Below, piece by piece: positions 1 through 6,868 of a stretch of DNA of 11,244 nt. This DNA comes from Bacteroidales bacterium UBA1800. Its GTDB lineage: Bacteria > Bacteroidota > Bacteroidia > Bacteroidales > VadinHA17. Below the pieces are notes generated by a model that saw only the letters and a program-made list of their open reading frames with translations, had not been told where the DNA came from and did not search any database. Position 1 is the stretch's first letter. Each line of letters begins with the position of its first letter. Position numbers and translations under genes: made by a program. The DNA is taken from contig DCFQ01000085.1 in the NCBI GenBank assembly GCA_002319915.1, forward strand, positions 1,044 through 12,287, given 5' to 3'.

Positions 1-1668
1 ACCGACCTGGCCAAGGAGAAGACCGGTGTTTTCACCGGCACATTCGCAATAAACCCGGTCAACAACAAGAAGATCCCCATATGGATCGCCGATTATGTAC
101 TTACCGGTTACGGCACGGGAGCGATAATGGCTGTCTCCGCCCATGATACAAGGGACTTCGAGTTCGCGAAAAAATTCGGCCTCCCGGTCGTATGTATCCA
201 GGATCCCGATGTGAGCGATCCGGAGCAGCGGCAGAGGATACTCTCCGGAAATGAATGCTGGACCGAAGACGGGACCTATATCAATTCCTCCGATCCTTTG
301 ACAGGACTCGACATCAACGGGCTCAGCAAAGAGGCCGGCATCGCGAACATTATAGCCTGGCTTGACAGGAAGGGTCTCGGAAAGGCAAAGATAAACTACA
401 AGCTGCGTGACTGGCTCTTCAGCCGCCAGAGATACTGGGGAGAACCATTCCCGGTCATTCACTGGGACGACGGTGAGATCTCTGTCCTCGACGACAGCAA
501 GCTCCCGCTCGAACTGCCGCCACTCGAGAAGTATGAACCCGGTGAGACTGGCGAGTCGCCGCTTGCCAATGCAGGTGACTGGCTGCTCGTCACCGGCAGG
601 GACGGGAGGAAAGGGAGGAGGGAGACCAACACGATGCCCCAGTGGGCGGGCTCATGCTGGTATTACCTGAGGTTCATCGATCCCCGCAACAACTCCGTGA
701 TCTTTGACAGGGAGAAGGAAAAATACTGGATGCCGGTAGATCTTTACATAGGCGGTGCCGAACATGCTGTTCTTCACCTGCTTTACAGCCGCTTCTGGCA
801 CAAGGTGCTCTTCGATCTCGGAATCGTTTCCACAGATGAGCCATATATGAGACTCTTCAACCAGGGAATGATCCTTGCATTTGCCTACGAAAATGAGACC
901 GGGGCAAAAATTGCTGTCGACCAGGTCGAAGAGAAGGACGGCAGGTTCTTTAACAGGAATGACGGATCGGAAGTGAAGCAGATCGTCGCCAAAATGTCGA
1001 AATCTCTGAAGAACGTCGTTAATCCCGATGAGGTCGTAAGCCGGTACGGAGCCGACTCGCTCAGGCTTTACGAAATGTTCATGGGACCGCTCGACGTGAT
1101 GAAGCCATGGGACGACAAGAATGTTAAAGGCGTCTTCAATTTCATTGGAAGAACTTACAGGTTCTTCTCCAATCCGGCCGTAATAAACAGCGGTGAGGAA
1201 GATCCGGAGATCCTGAAAGGGCTTCATAAAACGATCAGGAAGGTGACCGAGGATATCGGGAATCTCAAATTCAACACCGCCATATCGGAAATGATGATAT
1301 TCCTCAACCTTGTATACAAAAAGGAAAAGGTAACTCACGATACCGCCTGCAGCTTCATCAGGATCCTCTCGCCGTTTACACCGCACCTGGCTGAGGAGCT
1401 ATGGAGCCTGCTGGGGCACACCGCAACGATCGCCTATGAACCCTGGCCGGCGTTCAATGAGGAATACCTTAAGGAGGACCTCTTTGATTATCCGGTATCT
1501 TTCAACGGGAAAATGAGATTCAAAATAACCCTCCCGCTCTCCTTCGGAAAGGATGAGGTCATCAGGAGCGTCCTTGCCGATGAAAGGTCTGAAAAATGGC
1601 TGGGCAATTCAGTTCCGGCAAACATCATCGTGGTTCCCGGGAGAATTGTCAATGTGGTCGTTAAATAA
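1..1668 (+). CDS. leuS: Leucyl-tRNA synthetase, C-terminal part (5' end outside window)
   Basis: Cytoplasmic class I aminoacyl-tRNA synthetase that charges tRNA-Leu with leucine using ATP. The frame is open from base 1, giving 555 residues of a protein that is usually about 860-940, so roughly the first third (including the HIGH motif) lies outside the window. Numbered within this fragment: the end of the CP1 editing domain (residues about 1-70, with GTGAIMAVSAHDTRD), the return to the catalytic core (WLFSRQRYWGEPFP, about 98-111), MPQWAGSCWYYLRF, the YIGGAEHAVLHLLYSRFW segment, the KMSKS loop (bases 991-1005), then the anticodon-binding helices and the small C-terminal domain. The editing-pocket residues equivalent to E. 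coli V338, D342 and D345 are kept as V45, D49 and D52. The usual proline at the E. coli 339 equivalent is serine (codon 136-138). The next gene starts 17 bases downstream on the same strand, suggesting co-transcription. Confidence 0.97.
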   Translation, partial: TDLAKEKTGVFTGTFAINPVNNKKIPIWIADYVLTGYGTGAIMAVSAHDTRDFEFAKKFGLPVVCIQDPDVSDPEQRQRILSGNECWTEDGTYINSSDPLTGLDINGLSKEAGIANIIAWLDRKGLGKAKINYKLRDWLFSRQRYWGEPFPVIHWDDGEISVLDDSKLPLELPPLEKYEPGETGESPLANAGDWLLVTGRDGRKGRRETNTMPQWAGSCWYYLRFIDPRNNSVIFDREKEKYWMPVDLYIGGAEHAVLHLLYSRFWHKVLFDLGIVSTDEPYMRLFNQGMILAFAYENETGAKIAVDQVEEKDGRFFNRNDGSEVKQIVAKMSKSLKNVVNPDEVVSRYGADSLRLYEMFMGPLDVMKPWDDKNVKGVFNFIGRTYRFFSNPAVINSGEEDPEILKGLHKTIRKVTEDIGNLKFNTAISEMMIFLNLVYKKEKVTHDTACSFIRILSPFTPHLAEELWSLLGHTATIAYEPWPAFNEEYLKEDLFDYPVSFNGKMRFKITLPLSFGKDEVIRSVLADERSEKWLGNSVPANIIVVPGRIVNVVVK

Positions 1669-1685
1669 AAGATGAAGAGTGCCTG

Positions 1686-2924
1686 ATGAGACTCGTTAAT
1701 TGGATCACCCTCCCCCTTGTTGTTATTTTATTAACAACCGGCTGCAGGAACAATGAGAATAAAGTGCCAGCTGTCCAGGCACCTGCCGCCGATTCCCTGA
1801 AGGATACCTCCGCCGGAGCCCCGGTTCTCATGTATGGCATCCCGATTGATTCGTTTGATATTGTTACCGGGAAGATCAAGCCGAACGGGTTTCTGTCGTC
1901 GCTGCTTCTTCAACACGGGATCACCATGCAGGAGATCGACATGGTGACCAGAAATTCCCTTCCGGTATTTGATGTGAGAAAGATCAGGTCGGGAAACAGC
2001 TATATACTGTTCTGTGAAAAGGATTCGCCGGCTCGCGCAAGATACCTGGTCTATGAACACGATCTTACGACCAGCTATGTCTTCAGCTTTAACGATTCCC
2101 TGAACGTCACTCCTTTCCGGAAAGAGATCGGGAAGACCATCAAATACGCATCTGCAACGATCGAAACTTCCCTCTGGGACGCGATGATGAACGATGGCCT
2201 GCCGCTTGCCCTGTTTTCGAAGCTTTCAGAGGTATTTGCGTGGTCAGTCGATTTCTTCGGTCTGCAGAAGGGCGACAGCTTCAAGGTCATATATGAGGAA
2301 CTGTCGATCGACGGTCAGCCGATTGATGTCAGCAGGATCTTCGGGGCGCAGTTCACCGGCTCGGGGACGTCAATATATGCAATTCCTTTTATCCAGGACA
2401 GCTCTGAAAGCTTTTACGATACAAAGGGAAACAGCCTCAGGAAAGCCTTCCTGAAAGCGCCTCTCCAGTTCTCGCGGGTCTCGTCGCGTTTTTCATCGGC
2501 AAGGATGCATCCCATCCTCAGGATCAGACGGCCGCATTTCGGGGTTGATTACGCAGCCCCCATCGGAACGCCGGTGCGTGCCATCGGTGATGGAAGGATT
2601 GTCCAGACAAGCTATGAAGGGGGATCGGGCAGAATGGTAAAAATAGTGCATAACAGCGTCTATTCGACTGCATACCTCCACCTCAGCCGGTTTGCCCCGG
2701 GTGTCTCACCAGGTGTATTCGTAAAGCAGGGAGATGTGATCGGCTACGTGGGGAGCAGCGGCCTGTCGACTGGCCCGCATCTCGATTTCAGGTTCTATAT
2801 GAATGGTTCCCCGGTCGATCCGCTTAAGGTGGAAGCACCTTCAGTCGAACCTGTTTACCAACAGAACCTGGCAAAATTTGAGATCAGCAAAAAGGTAGTG
2901 ACGAGCCTTCTCGGTACATTCTAA
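1686..2924 (+). CDS. M23-family peptidoglycan peptidase-like lipoprotein with altered third metal motif
   Basis: Probable envelope lipoprotein of 412 residues that cuts or binds peptidoglycan cross-links. The N-terminus has a hydrophobic stretch (residues 6-18) and then TTGC with Cys20, a relaxed lipobox, so it is probably lipid-anchored. Residues about 55-110 resemble the LysM/OapA-like domain of MepM/Csd3-type M23 enzymes, and residues about 140-255 resemble their second, Csd3-like domain. The C-terminal LytM/M23 domain spans about 260-385. Metal-site motifs are H284-FGV-D288, the H332 region (AYLHLSRF) and GPHLDFRF with H365. The classical H-x-H reads H365-L-D367, so the usual last zinc-ligand histidine is aspartate (codon 2784-2786). 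The protein may bind metal through Asp, or may be inactive and regulate other hydrolases. The ATG lies 17 bases after leuS, preceded by a purine-rich GATGAAGAG. No clear terminator follows it before the convergent purN. Family assignment is firm; activity is open. Confidence 0.92.
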   Translation: MRLVNWITLPLVVILLTTGCRNNENKVPAVQAPAADSLKDTSAGAPVLMYGIPIDSFDIVTGKIKPNGFLSSLLLQHGITMQEIDMVTRNSLPVFDVRKIRSGNSYILFCEKDSPARARYLVYEHDLTTSYVFSFNDSLNVTPFRKEIGKTIKYASATIETSLWDAMMNDGLPLALFSKLSEVFAWSVDFFGLQKGDSFKVIYEELSIDGQPIDVSRIFGAQFTGSGTSIYAIPFIQDSSESFYDTKGNSLRKAFLKAPLQFSRVSSRFSSARMHPILRIRRPHFGVDYAAPIGTPVRAIGDGRIVQTSYEGGSGRMVKIVHNSVYSTAYLHLSRFAPGVSPGVFVKQGDVIGYVGSSGLSTGPHLDFRFYMNGSPVDPLKVEAPSVEPVYQQNLAKFEISKKVVTSLLGTF

Positions 2925-3015
2925 AAATGAGAAAAACCTCCGGCCGGACTCCCTGAAGCCATTCCGGGAACTTACACGGAGTTGCAGAGAGCTGAAAGCC
3001 ACGATAGACCATTTT

Positions 3016-3597
3016 CTAAAATCGGGAAGGAAGCTTTGAGACAAGATCAGCGATGACTTCCGGGAAAAACCGGTACTCGAGTGCATGCACCTTGGCAGCC
3101 AGGGTATCTGGAGTGTCGTTCGCATCAACACTGCACCTCGCCTGGAAAATTATGTCGCCATTATCGTAAATGTCATTGACATAATGTATGGTGATCCCTG
3201 ATTCCTTTTCGTGGTTTTCTATCACCGATTTATGCACCCTGCTGCCATACATCCCCTTCCCACCGTAACCGGGCAGCAATCCAGGGTGAATATTGACTAT
3301 CCTCCTGTCGTACGCCCTCAGAATCTCGCCGGGAACAAGCCATAAGAAACCTGCGAGGACAATAAAATCTATCTTGTTCCGGATGAGGCATTCGAGAACT
3401 TCACCTGTGCCATAAAACTGACGCCGGTCGAAGAACATCGATTGCACATGAAGTGATTCAGCCCTTTTTAATACGTAGGCTTCCGCCTTGTTTGACAACA
3501 CAATTTTTACCCTGGCAAATTCACTGTTCGAAAAACATCTTATAATGTTTTCAGCGTTTGTTCCTGATCCTGAAGCAAGAATTGCTATATTCCTCAT
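3016..3597 (-). CDS. purN: Phosphoribosylglycinamide formyltransferase (GART, purN type)
   Basis: Cytosolic enzyme of de novo purine synthesis that transfers the formyl group from 10-formyl-tetrahydrofolate to glycinamide ribonucleotide (GAR). The 193 residues match the usual length of about 190-210. The N-terminal ASGSGTN loop (residues 8-14) binds the phosphate of GAR. The catalytic triad equivalent to E. coli N106, H108 and D144 is visible as N102 and H104 in IVNIHPGLLPGYGGKG and D145 in IYDNGDIIF. It is convergent with the M23 gene (91 bases between stop codons) and divergent from acpP across about 180 A/T-rich bases. The ATG at 3597 is the natural start because RNIAILASGSGTN begins immediately, as in relatives. 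A possible minus-strand promoter is TTCTTTTG (CAAAAGAA on plus, 3641-3648) with TTG 18 bases further upstream, but this is weak. Confidence 0.96.
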   Translation of the reverse strand: MRNIAILASGSGTNAENIIRCFSNSEFARVKIVLSNKAEAYVLKRAESLHVQSMFFDRRQFYGTGEVLECLIRNKIDFIVLAGFLWLVPGEILRAYDRRIVNIHPGLLPGYGGKGMYGSRVHKSVIENHEKESGITIHYVNDIYDNGDIIFQARCSVDANDTPDTLAAKVHALEYRFFPEVIADLVSKLPSRF

Positions 3598-3776
3598 TAT
3601 GTGGAAATTAAAAAATAAAAGAGTTTTCCGGAAATTTTTTCAAAAGAATATCATTGTATTAATTATCAATATATTAAATTGCAGGGAAAATAAAAAATAA
3701 TAAATCATTTGAAAAATAAACGACAAATATATTTCTTTGCAAGGTTTTAAATCATTATTCATTAAAAATTATAATT
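3598..3776. other. A/T-rich divergent intergenic region between purN and acpP
   Basis: This is a markedly A/T-rich 179-base region from which purN reads left and acpP reads right, so it should hold both promoters. It contains a perfect 10-base palindrome TTTCCGGAAA at 3615-3624, within the probable purN leader, and the direct repeat TAAATCATT at 3701-3709 and 3748-3756. I see no RNA gene or plausible small coding sequence. There is no Shine-Dalgarno sequence before acpP; the leader is nearly all A and T, as is common in Bacteroidota. Confidence 0.75.
3708..3739 (+). promoter_or_regulatory. Candidate Bacteroidota-type promoter for acpP
   Basis: TTTG at 3708-3711 (a -33 box) is followed after 20 bases by TTTCTTTG at 3732-3739, which matches the Bacteroidota -7 consensus TAnnTTTG at all but one defined position. 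The spacing fits the primary sigma factor of the phylum. Transcription would start at about 3745, giving a leader of roughly 30 bases. The overlapping TATATTTC at 3728-3735 is an alternative -7 box. This is inferred from sequence only; A/T-rich DNA produces such matches by chance. Confidence 0.4.
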
Positions 3777-4013
3777 ATGTCTGACATTGCCACAAGAGTT
3801 AAAGAGATTATAGTTGACAAACTTGGAGTTGATGAATCAGAAGTTACTCCTGAAGCAAGCTTCACCAATGATCTTGGAGCCGACTCTCTTGATACTGTTG
3901 AACTGATAATGGAGTTTGAAAAAGAATTCAATATCGGGATACCTGACGACCAGGCAGAAAGCATCGGCACAGTGGGTGATGCTATCAAGTACATCGAGGA
4001 AAATGCAAAATAG
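3777..4013 (+). CDS. acpP: Acyl carrier protein
   Basis: Small acidic cytosolic carrier (78 residues, standard length) that holds growing fatty-acyl chains on a 4'-phosphopantetheine arm. The attachment site is Ser37 in the canonical LGADSLDTVELIMEFE segment (codon 3885-3887). The four-helix carrier fold is recognisable from MSDIATRVKEIIVDKLGV through the acidic recognition helix to the C-terminal TVGDAIKYIEENAK. It is the first gene of an acpP-fabF-rnc cluster and partners the FabF encoded 23 bases downstream. Codons are richer in A and T than in neighbouring genes. A 10-base inverted repeat brackets the stop codon (see the hairpin entry), which could favour acpP mRNA over downstream genes. 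The start is the only ATG that fits the family. Confidence 0.98.
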   Translation: MSDIATRVKEIIVDKLGVDESEVTPEASFTNDLGADSLDTVELIMEFEKEFNIGIPDDQAESIGTVGDAIKYIEENAK

Positions 4014-4023
4014 TTTGCATTTT
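4000..4023 (+). promoter_or_regulatory. Perfect inverted repeat around the acpP stop codon
   Basis: AAAATGCAAA (4000-4009) is the exact reverse complement of TTTGCATTTT (4014-4023). The four-base loop at 4010-4013 is A plus the acpP stop codon TAG. In RNA this gives a 10-base-pair but A/U-rich hairpin (two G-C pairs) ending in four U residues, just ahead of fabF at 4037. It could be a weak attenuator or a 3'-end stabiliser or processing site that raises carrier protein over enzyme. The repeat is seen directly; the function is inferred. Confidence 0.5.
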
Positions 4024-4036
4024 AAATAATCCATTT

Positions 4037-5284
4037 ATGAGAAGAGTCGTAGTTACGGGACTTGGAGCACTGACTCCACTTGGTAATAATTTGCATGAAT
4101 ACTGGGAAGGGCTTAAAAGCGGCAAGAGCGGATCAGTAATGATCACGCATTTCAACACTGAAAAGTTCAAGACCAAATTTGCATGCGAATTAAAGGGCTA
4201 CGATCCTTCAAACTTTTTCGAAAGAAAAGAAGCGAATAAACTCGATTACTATTCTCAATATGCTCATGTCGCAGCGGAGCAGGCCCTGGTGGATTCCGGC
4301 CTCGACCTTGAAAAGGTCGACAAGGACAGGGTCGGAGTAATATGGGCATCCGGAATCGGCGGACTTGAGACATTCTACAAGGCTATTAAGGATTATGTTG
4401 AAGGGGACGGAACACCTCGTTTCAGTCCCTTTTTCATTCCTAAAATGATCAGCGATATCGCTGCCGGATCAATCTCCATCAAGTATGGCTTCCGGGGCCC
4501 GAATTTTGCAACCGTCTCGGCATGTGCATCTTCAACAAATGCAATAATTGATGCCGTAAATTACATCCGGTGGGGAAAAGCCTCGATGTTTGTTACCGGG
4601 GGCTCTGAAGCGGCCATAAACGAACCCGGGATCGGGGGGTTCAATGCGCTCCAGGCGCTGTCGACAAACAACGCCGAATTTGAAAGCGCGTCGAGGCCTT
4701 TCGACAAAACACGCGACGGTTTTGTGATGGGAGAAGGCGCCGGCTGCCTTATCCTTGAGGATCTGGAACATGCCAAAGCCAGAGGGGCAAAAATCTATGC
4801 TGAGGTGATCGGAGTCGGAATGACTGCCGATGCTTATCACCTTACGGCACCTCACCCTGAGGGACTCGGGGCACGCAATGTCATGAACCTGGCCATTAAT
4901 GATGCATGCCTGAAGATCGAAGATATTGATTATATCAATGTTCACGGCACAGCGACACCGCTCGGGGATACTTCTGAGCTGAAAGCCATCCTGAATGTAT
5001 TCGGGGAGCATGCTTACAAGCTTAATATAAGCTCCACAAAGTCCATGACGGGCCATCTTCTGGGCGCCGCAGGGGCAATCGAGGCAATTGCATCCATAAT
5101 GTCGGTAATCGAGGATATCGTGCCACCGACAATCAATTTCAAGGTACCCGATCCGGACATCGACCAGAACCTAAACCTTACCCTTAATAAGGCACAGAAA
5201 AGGACCGTCAATTATGCCATCAGCAATACTTTCGGGTTCGGCGGGCATAATGCCTCTGTAGTCGTTAAAAAAGCTGACATTTAG
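4037..5284 (+). CDS. fabF: 3-oxoacyl-[acyl-carrier-protein] synthase II
   Basis: Condensing enzyme of type II fatty-acid synthesis. It moves an acyl chain from ACP to its active-site cysteine and extends it with malonyl-ACP by decarboxylative Claisen condensation. The 415-residue length matches FabF. The thiolase-fold catalytic set is complete: Cys163 in TVSACASSTNAI, His303 in INVHGTATPLGD, Lys335 in SSTKSMTGH and His340 in the same segment. The C-terminal glycine-rich loop SNTFGFGGHNAS (residues about 396-407) is also present. The C-H-H pattern with this loop identifies FabF/FabB and excludes FabH (C-H-N). It lies between acpP (23 bases upstream) and rnc (1-base overlap). No Shine-Dalgarno sequence is visible. 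The first roughly 200 bases are more A/T-rich than the rest of the gene, continuing the acpP composition. Confidence 0.98.
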   Translation: MRRVVVTGLGALTPLGNNLHEYWEGLKSGKSGSVMITHFNTEKFKTKFACELKGYDPSNFFERKEANKLDYYSQYAHVAAEQALVDSGLDLEKVDKDRVGVIWASGIGGLETFYKAIKDYVEGDGTPRFSPFFIPKMISDIAAGSISIKYGFRGPNFATVSACASSTNAIIDAVNYIRWGKASMFVTGGSEAAINEPGIGGFNALQALSTNNAEFESASRPFDKTRDGFVMGEGAGCLILEDLEHAKARGAKIYAEVIGVGMTADAYHLTAPHPEGLGARNVMNLAINDACLKIEDIDYINVHGTATPLGDTSELKAILNVFGEHAYKLNISSTKSMTGHLLGAAGAIEAIASIMSVIEDIVPPTINFKVPDPDIDQNLNLTLNKAQKRTVNYAISNTFGFGGHNASVVVKKADI

Positions 5285-6036
5285 TGTCATTACTTGCCAG
5301 AAGGAGAAACGGCAAATATATTCCTGACAAGAAGGAATTCAGTTCCCGCCTGAAGAAGATAATCGGTTTCCATACACTGAACCTTTCAATATACGAGGTG
5401 GCCTTTATTCATCGGTCTGCCTCATTCACCCTGCCGGATGGACAGAGGATAAACAACGAGAGGCTGGAATTCCTGGGCGATGCAGTCCTCGATGCAATAC
5501 TTTCGGATTACCTCTTCGACAAGTTCCCTGATGCCACCGAAGGATTCATGACCAAGATCCGTTCAAGGATTGTCAACAGGGATGTACTCAACCAGCTTGC
5601 AGTCTCAATGGGTATCGACAAGATACTCGTAAGCAATGTAAGTGCATCGCATTCCACAAGGAACCTTTACGGGGATGCTCTCGAAGCACTTATCGGGGCA
5701 GTTTTTATTGACAAGGGATTCCGGAAGACAAAAAAGCTGTTCATCAGGAAGGTCTTCGGCAAATATCTTAATCTTGAAAAGATCATATCAACAGATACCG
5801 ACTATAAAAGCATGGTCTTCGAATGGGTCCAGAAGAAGAAATCCCACCTGACATTCACATATAAAGAAGAATACGATTTCAGGCTCAAAAAATCCGTCTT
5901 TTCCACAACCCTGATAATCGATAACGTGGTTGCCGGCACCGGCCAGGGAGCCTCCAAGAAAGAGGCTGAACAGGAGGCGTCGCGCGAGGCCTGGGAAAAG
6001 CTGAAGGATAAAAACAACGATCATACCTACTTCTGA
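5284..6036 (+). CDS. rnc: Ribonuclease III
   Basis: Double-strand-specific endoribonuclease that processes rRNA precursors and structured mRNAs, acting as a Mg-dependent dimer. The 250 residues have two domains. The nuclease domain (about 20-165) carries the signature NERLEFLGD, with catalytic residues aligned to E. coli E38, D45, D114 and E117 as E59, D66, D131 and E134. The double-stranded-RNA-binding domain (about 173-243) contains the VVAGTGQGASKKEAEQEAS segment. I use the GTG at 5284, which overlaps the fabF stop as TAGTG; its product begins MSLLARRRNGK and the basic N-terminal lead fits Bacteroidota homologues. The overlap implies translational coupling by termination and restart, as no Shine-Dalgarno sequence is visible. 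A start further in would cut the lead before the first nuclease helix. Confidence 0.96.
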   Translation: MSLLARRRNGKYIPDKKEFSSRLKKIIGFHTLNLSIYEVAFIHRSASFTLPDGQRINNERLEFLGDAVLDAILSDYLFDKFPDATEGFMTKIRSRIVNRDVLNQLAVSMGIDKILVSNVSASHSTRNLYGDALEALIGAVFIDKGFRKTKKLFIRKVFGKYLNLEKIISTDTDYKSMVFEWVQKKKSHLTFTYKEEYDFRLKKSVFSTTLIIDNVVAGTGQGASKKEAEQEASREAWEKLKDKNNDHTYF

Positions 6037-6071
6037 TTCTTTTACTAACTTTACGGCTACAGGCCGGATTT

Positions 6072-6512
6072 ATGAAAGGTTCTCAGAAGATCACAAGGAT
6101 ACATTTATCAGTGGATGATCAGGATAAACCTGCTGTTTTTGGGCTGGTGACAACGGATCCTGACTATAAGATCTCACTTAAGCTGAACAGGAAGTTCGCA
6201 CTTTCGCTGAGAAACGGGGATCCTGCTGCGGCTGATGATACTGAAAATGCCGGAATGCAGTTCAGCAGGTTCATTGATTACTCCGGGGCTCCTGATATCC
6301 TTTTCTGCCTTGTATCGAACAGGACCGGGAAGAATTTTCTCTTTAAGCAGCTCAGAAATATCGATTTCCTGTTCCTTGTCCATGATCCGTATGGCGGAAT
6401 GCCTTCTTCCGATCTTGCCAGGAAACTCAGGGAAATTGAATCTGTAACAGCTGTTTTTGAACTCGACCCGGGGACCCTGAAGGAGAAGAATATCAACCTT
6501 CTGCTTCACTGA
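6072..6512 (+). CDS. Divergent IPExxxVDY-like family protein, function unknown
   Basis: Small cytosolic-looking protein of 146 residues with no signal peptide or membrane segment. I think it belongs to the IPExxxVDY family, a Bacteroidota-specific group of unknown function often found next to rnc. Three features support this. The early block DYKISLKLNRKFALSL (about 31-46) resembles the family's conserved aromatic/LN segment. The middle block FSRFIDYSGAPDILFCLVSN (about 64-83) resembles its tyrosine-rich strand followed by a SN turn. FKQLRNIDF (91-99) sits where the name-giving I-P-E-x-x-x-V-D-Y motif should be, with only Asp identical and the hydrophobic and aromatic positions similar. Gene position, 35 bases after rnc, supports the assignment. 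In flavobacterial relatives I recall pyruvate kinase next; here a terminator follows instead. The ATG at 6072 has no Shine-Dalgarno sequence. No biochemical role can be assigned. Confidence 0.65.
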   Translation: MKGSQKITRIHLSVDDQDKPAVFGLVTTDPDYKISLKLNRKFALSLRNGDPAAADDTENAGMQFSRFIDYSGAPDILFCLVSNRTGKNFLFKQLRNIDFLFLVHDPYGGMPSSDLARKLREIESVTAVFELDPGTLKEKNINLLLH

Positions 6513-6540
6513 AAACCCCGCGGGATCTTCACTTGATACA

Positions 6541-6574
6541 AAAAGAAGAGCCGCCTGGCGGCGGCTCACTTTTT
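6541..6574 (+). terminator. Intrinsic terminator of the acpP-fabF-rnc operon
   Basis: GAGCCGCC (6548-6555), loop TGGC (6556-6559) and GGCGGCTC (6560-6567) form a perfect 8-base-pair G/C-rich stem. It is followed by AC and a run of five T (6570-6574) and preceded by A-rich bases (6541-6547). It begins about 30 bases after the last stop codon of the cluster, so it most likely ends that operon. Confidence 0.88.
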
Positions 6575-6868
6575 GATAACCCTAAAACTAACCTAACCTA
6601 TGAAAAAAACCTCTATATCTTAATGTACAAAATCCGTGCCAAATCCGAATCAAAGATAATACTGAAATCTATTATAAAAAAACATTTTCACCTAAAAACA
6701 TCAAAATTAACAATACTTTAATATAGTGTTAAATTTCCCGGCAGCTGTCCCGGTTCAACAATATCAAAAACACTGGTGCAAATTATTTGTTTCTAAGGAA
6801 ATCGGACCTGTTGTTAAAGAAAGTTAAAGTATTATGTATTAAAACTTATACCAGTACTTTTGTTATCA
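6575..6868 (+). other. A/T-rich intergenic region upstream of the kinase gene
   Basis: About 294 bases with no convincing gene. From left to right it holds a motif-rich leader-like segment CTAACCTAACCTATG with a seven-codon ATG...TAA mini-frame (6600-6623, MKKTSIS), a long A/T-rich tract, a short G/C-rich patch around 6736-6754 and two GTTAAAG direct repeats (6813-6819 and 6823-6829). A box matching TAnnTTTG lies at 6855-6862, just before the kinase ATG. The region must contain the promoter of the two-component operon. I see no tRNA, riboswitch or known structured RNA. Confidence 0.6.
6855..6862 (+). promoter_or_regulatory. Candidate -7 box (TACTTTTG) at the kinase start
   Basis: TACTTTTG matches the Bacteroidota -7 consensus TAnnTTTG exactly. 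No TTTG or TTG box is found 19-21 bases upstream, which weakens it. If used, transcription would begin at or within a base or two of the ATG at 6869, giving a leaderless message. It may equally be a chance match in A/T-rich DNA. Confidence 0.25.

Noticed and set aside
652..1386. 244-codon open frame on the minus strand inside leuS
   Set aside because: It lies wholly antisense to a strongly conserved synthetase, shows no recognisable domain and has the usual look of a shadow frame of a codon-biased gene.
2939..2985. Possible terminator between the M23 gene and purN (TCCGGCCGGA palindrome, ACTCC...GGAGT)
   Set aside because: The pairings are short, widely spaced or loopless and no T tract follows on either strand.
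4532..5056. 174-codon minus-strand open frame inside fabF
   Set aside because: It is antisense to the catalytic core of fabF, has Cys/Arg-rich composition without domains, and has no promoter or ribosome-binding context.
6533..6721. 62-codon plus-strand frame across the terminator
   Set aside because: It reads through the intrinsic terminator hairpin and then low-complexity A/T-rich DNA, so it is not a plausible gene.
6736..6760. G/C-rich patch with CAGCTG and GGTTCAA suggesting a tRNA fragment
   Set aside because: No acceptor, anticodon or D-arm pairing can be built around it; the T-loop-like string is a chance match.
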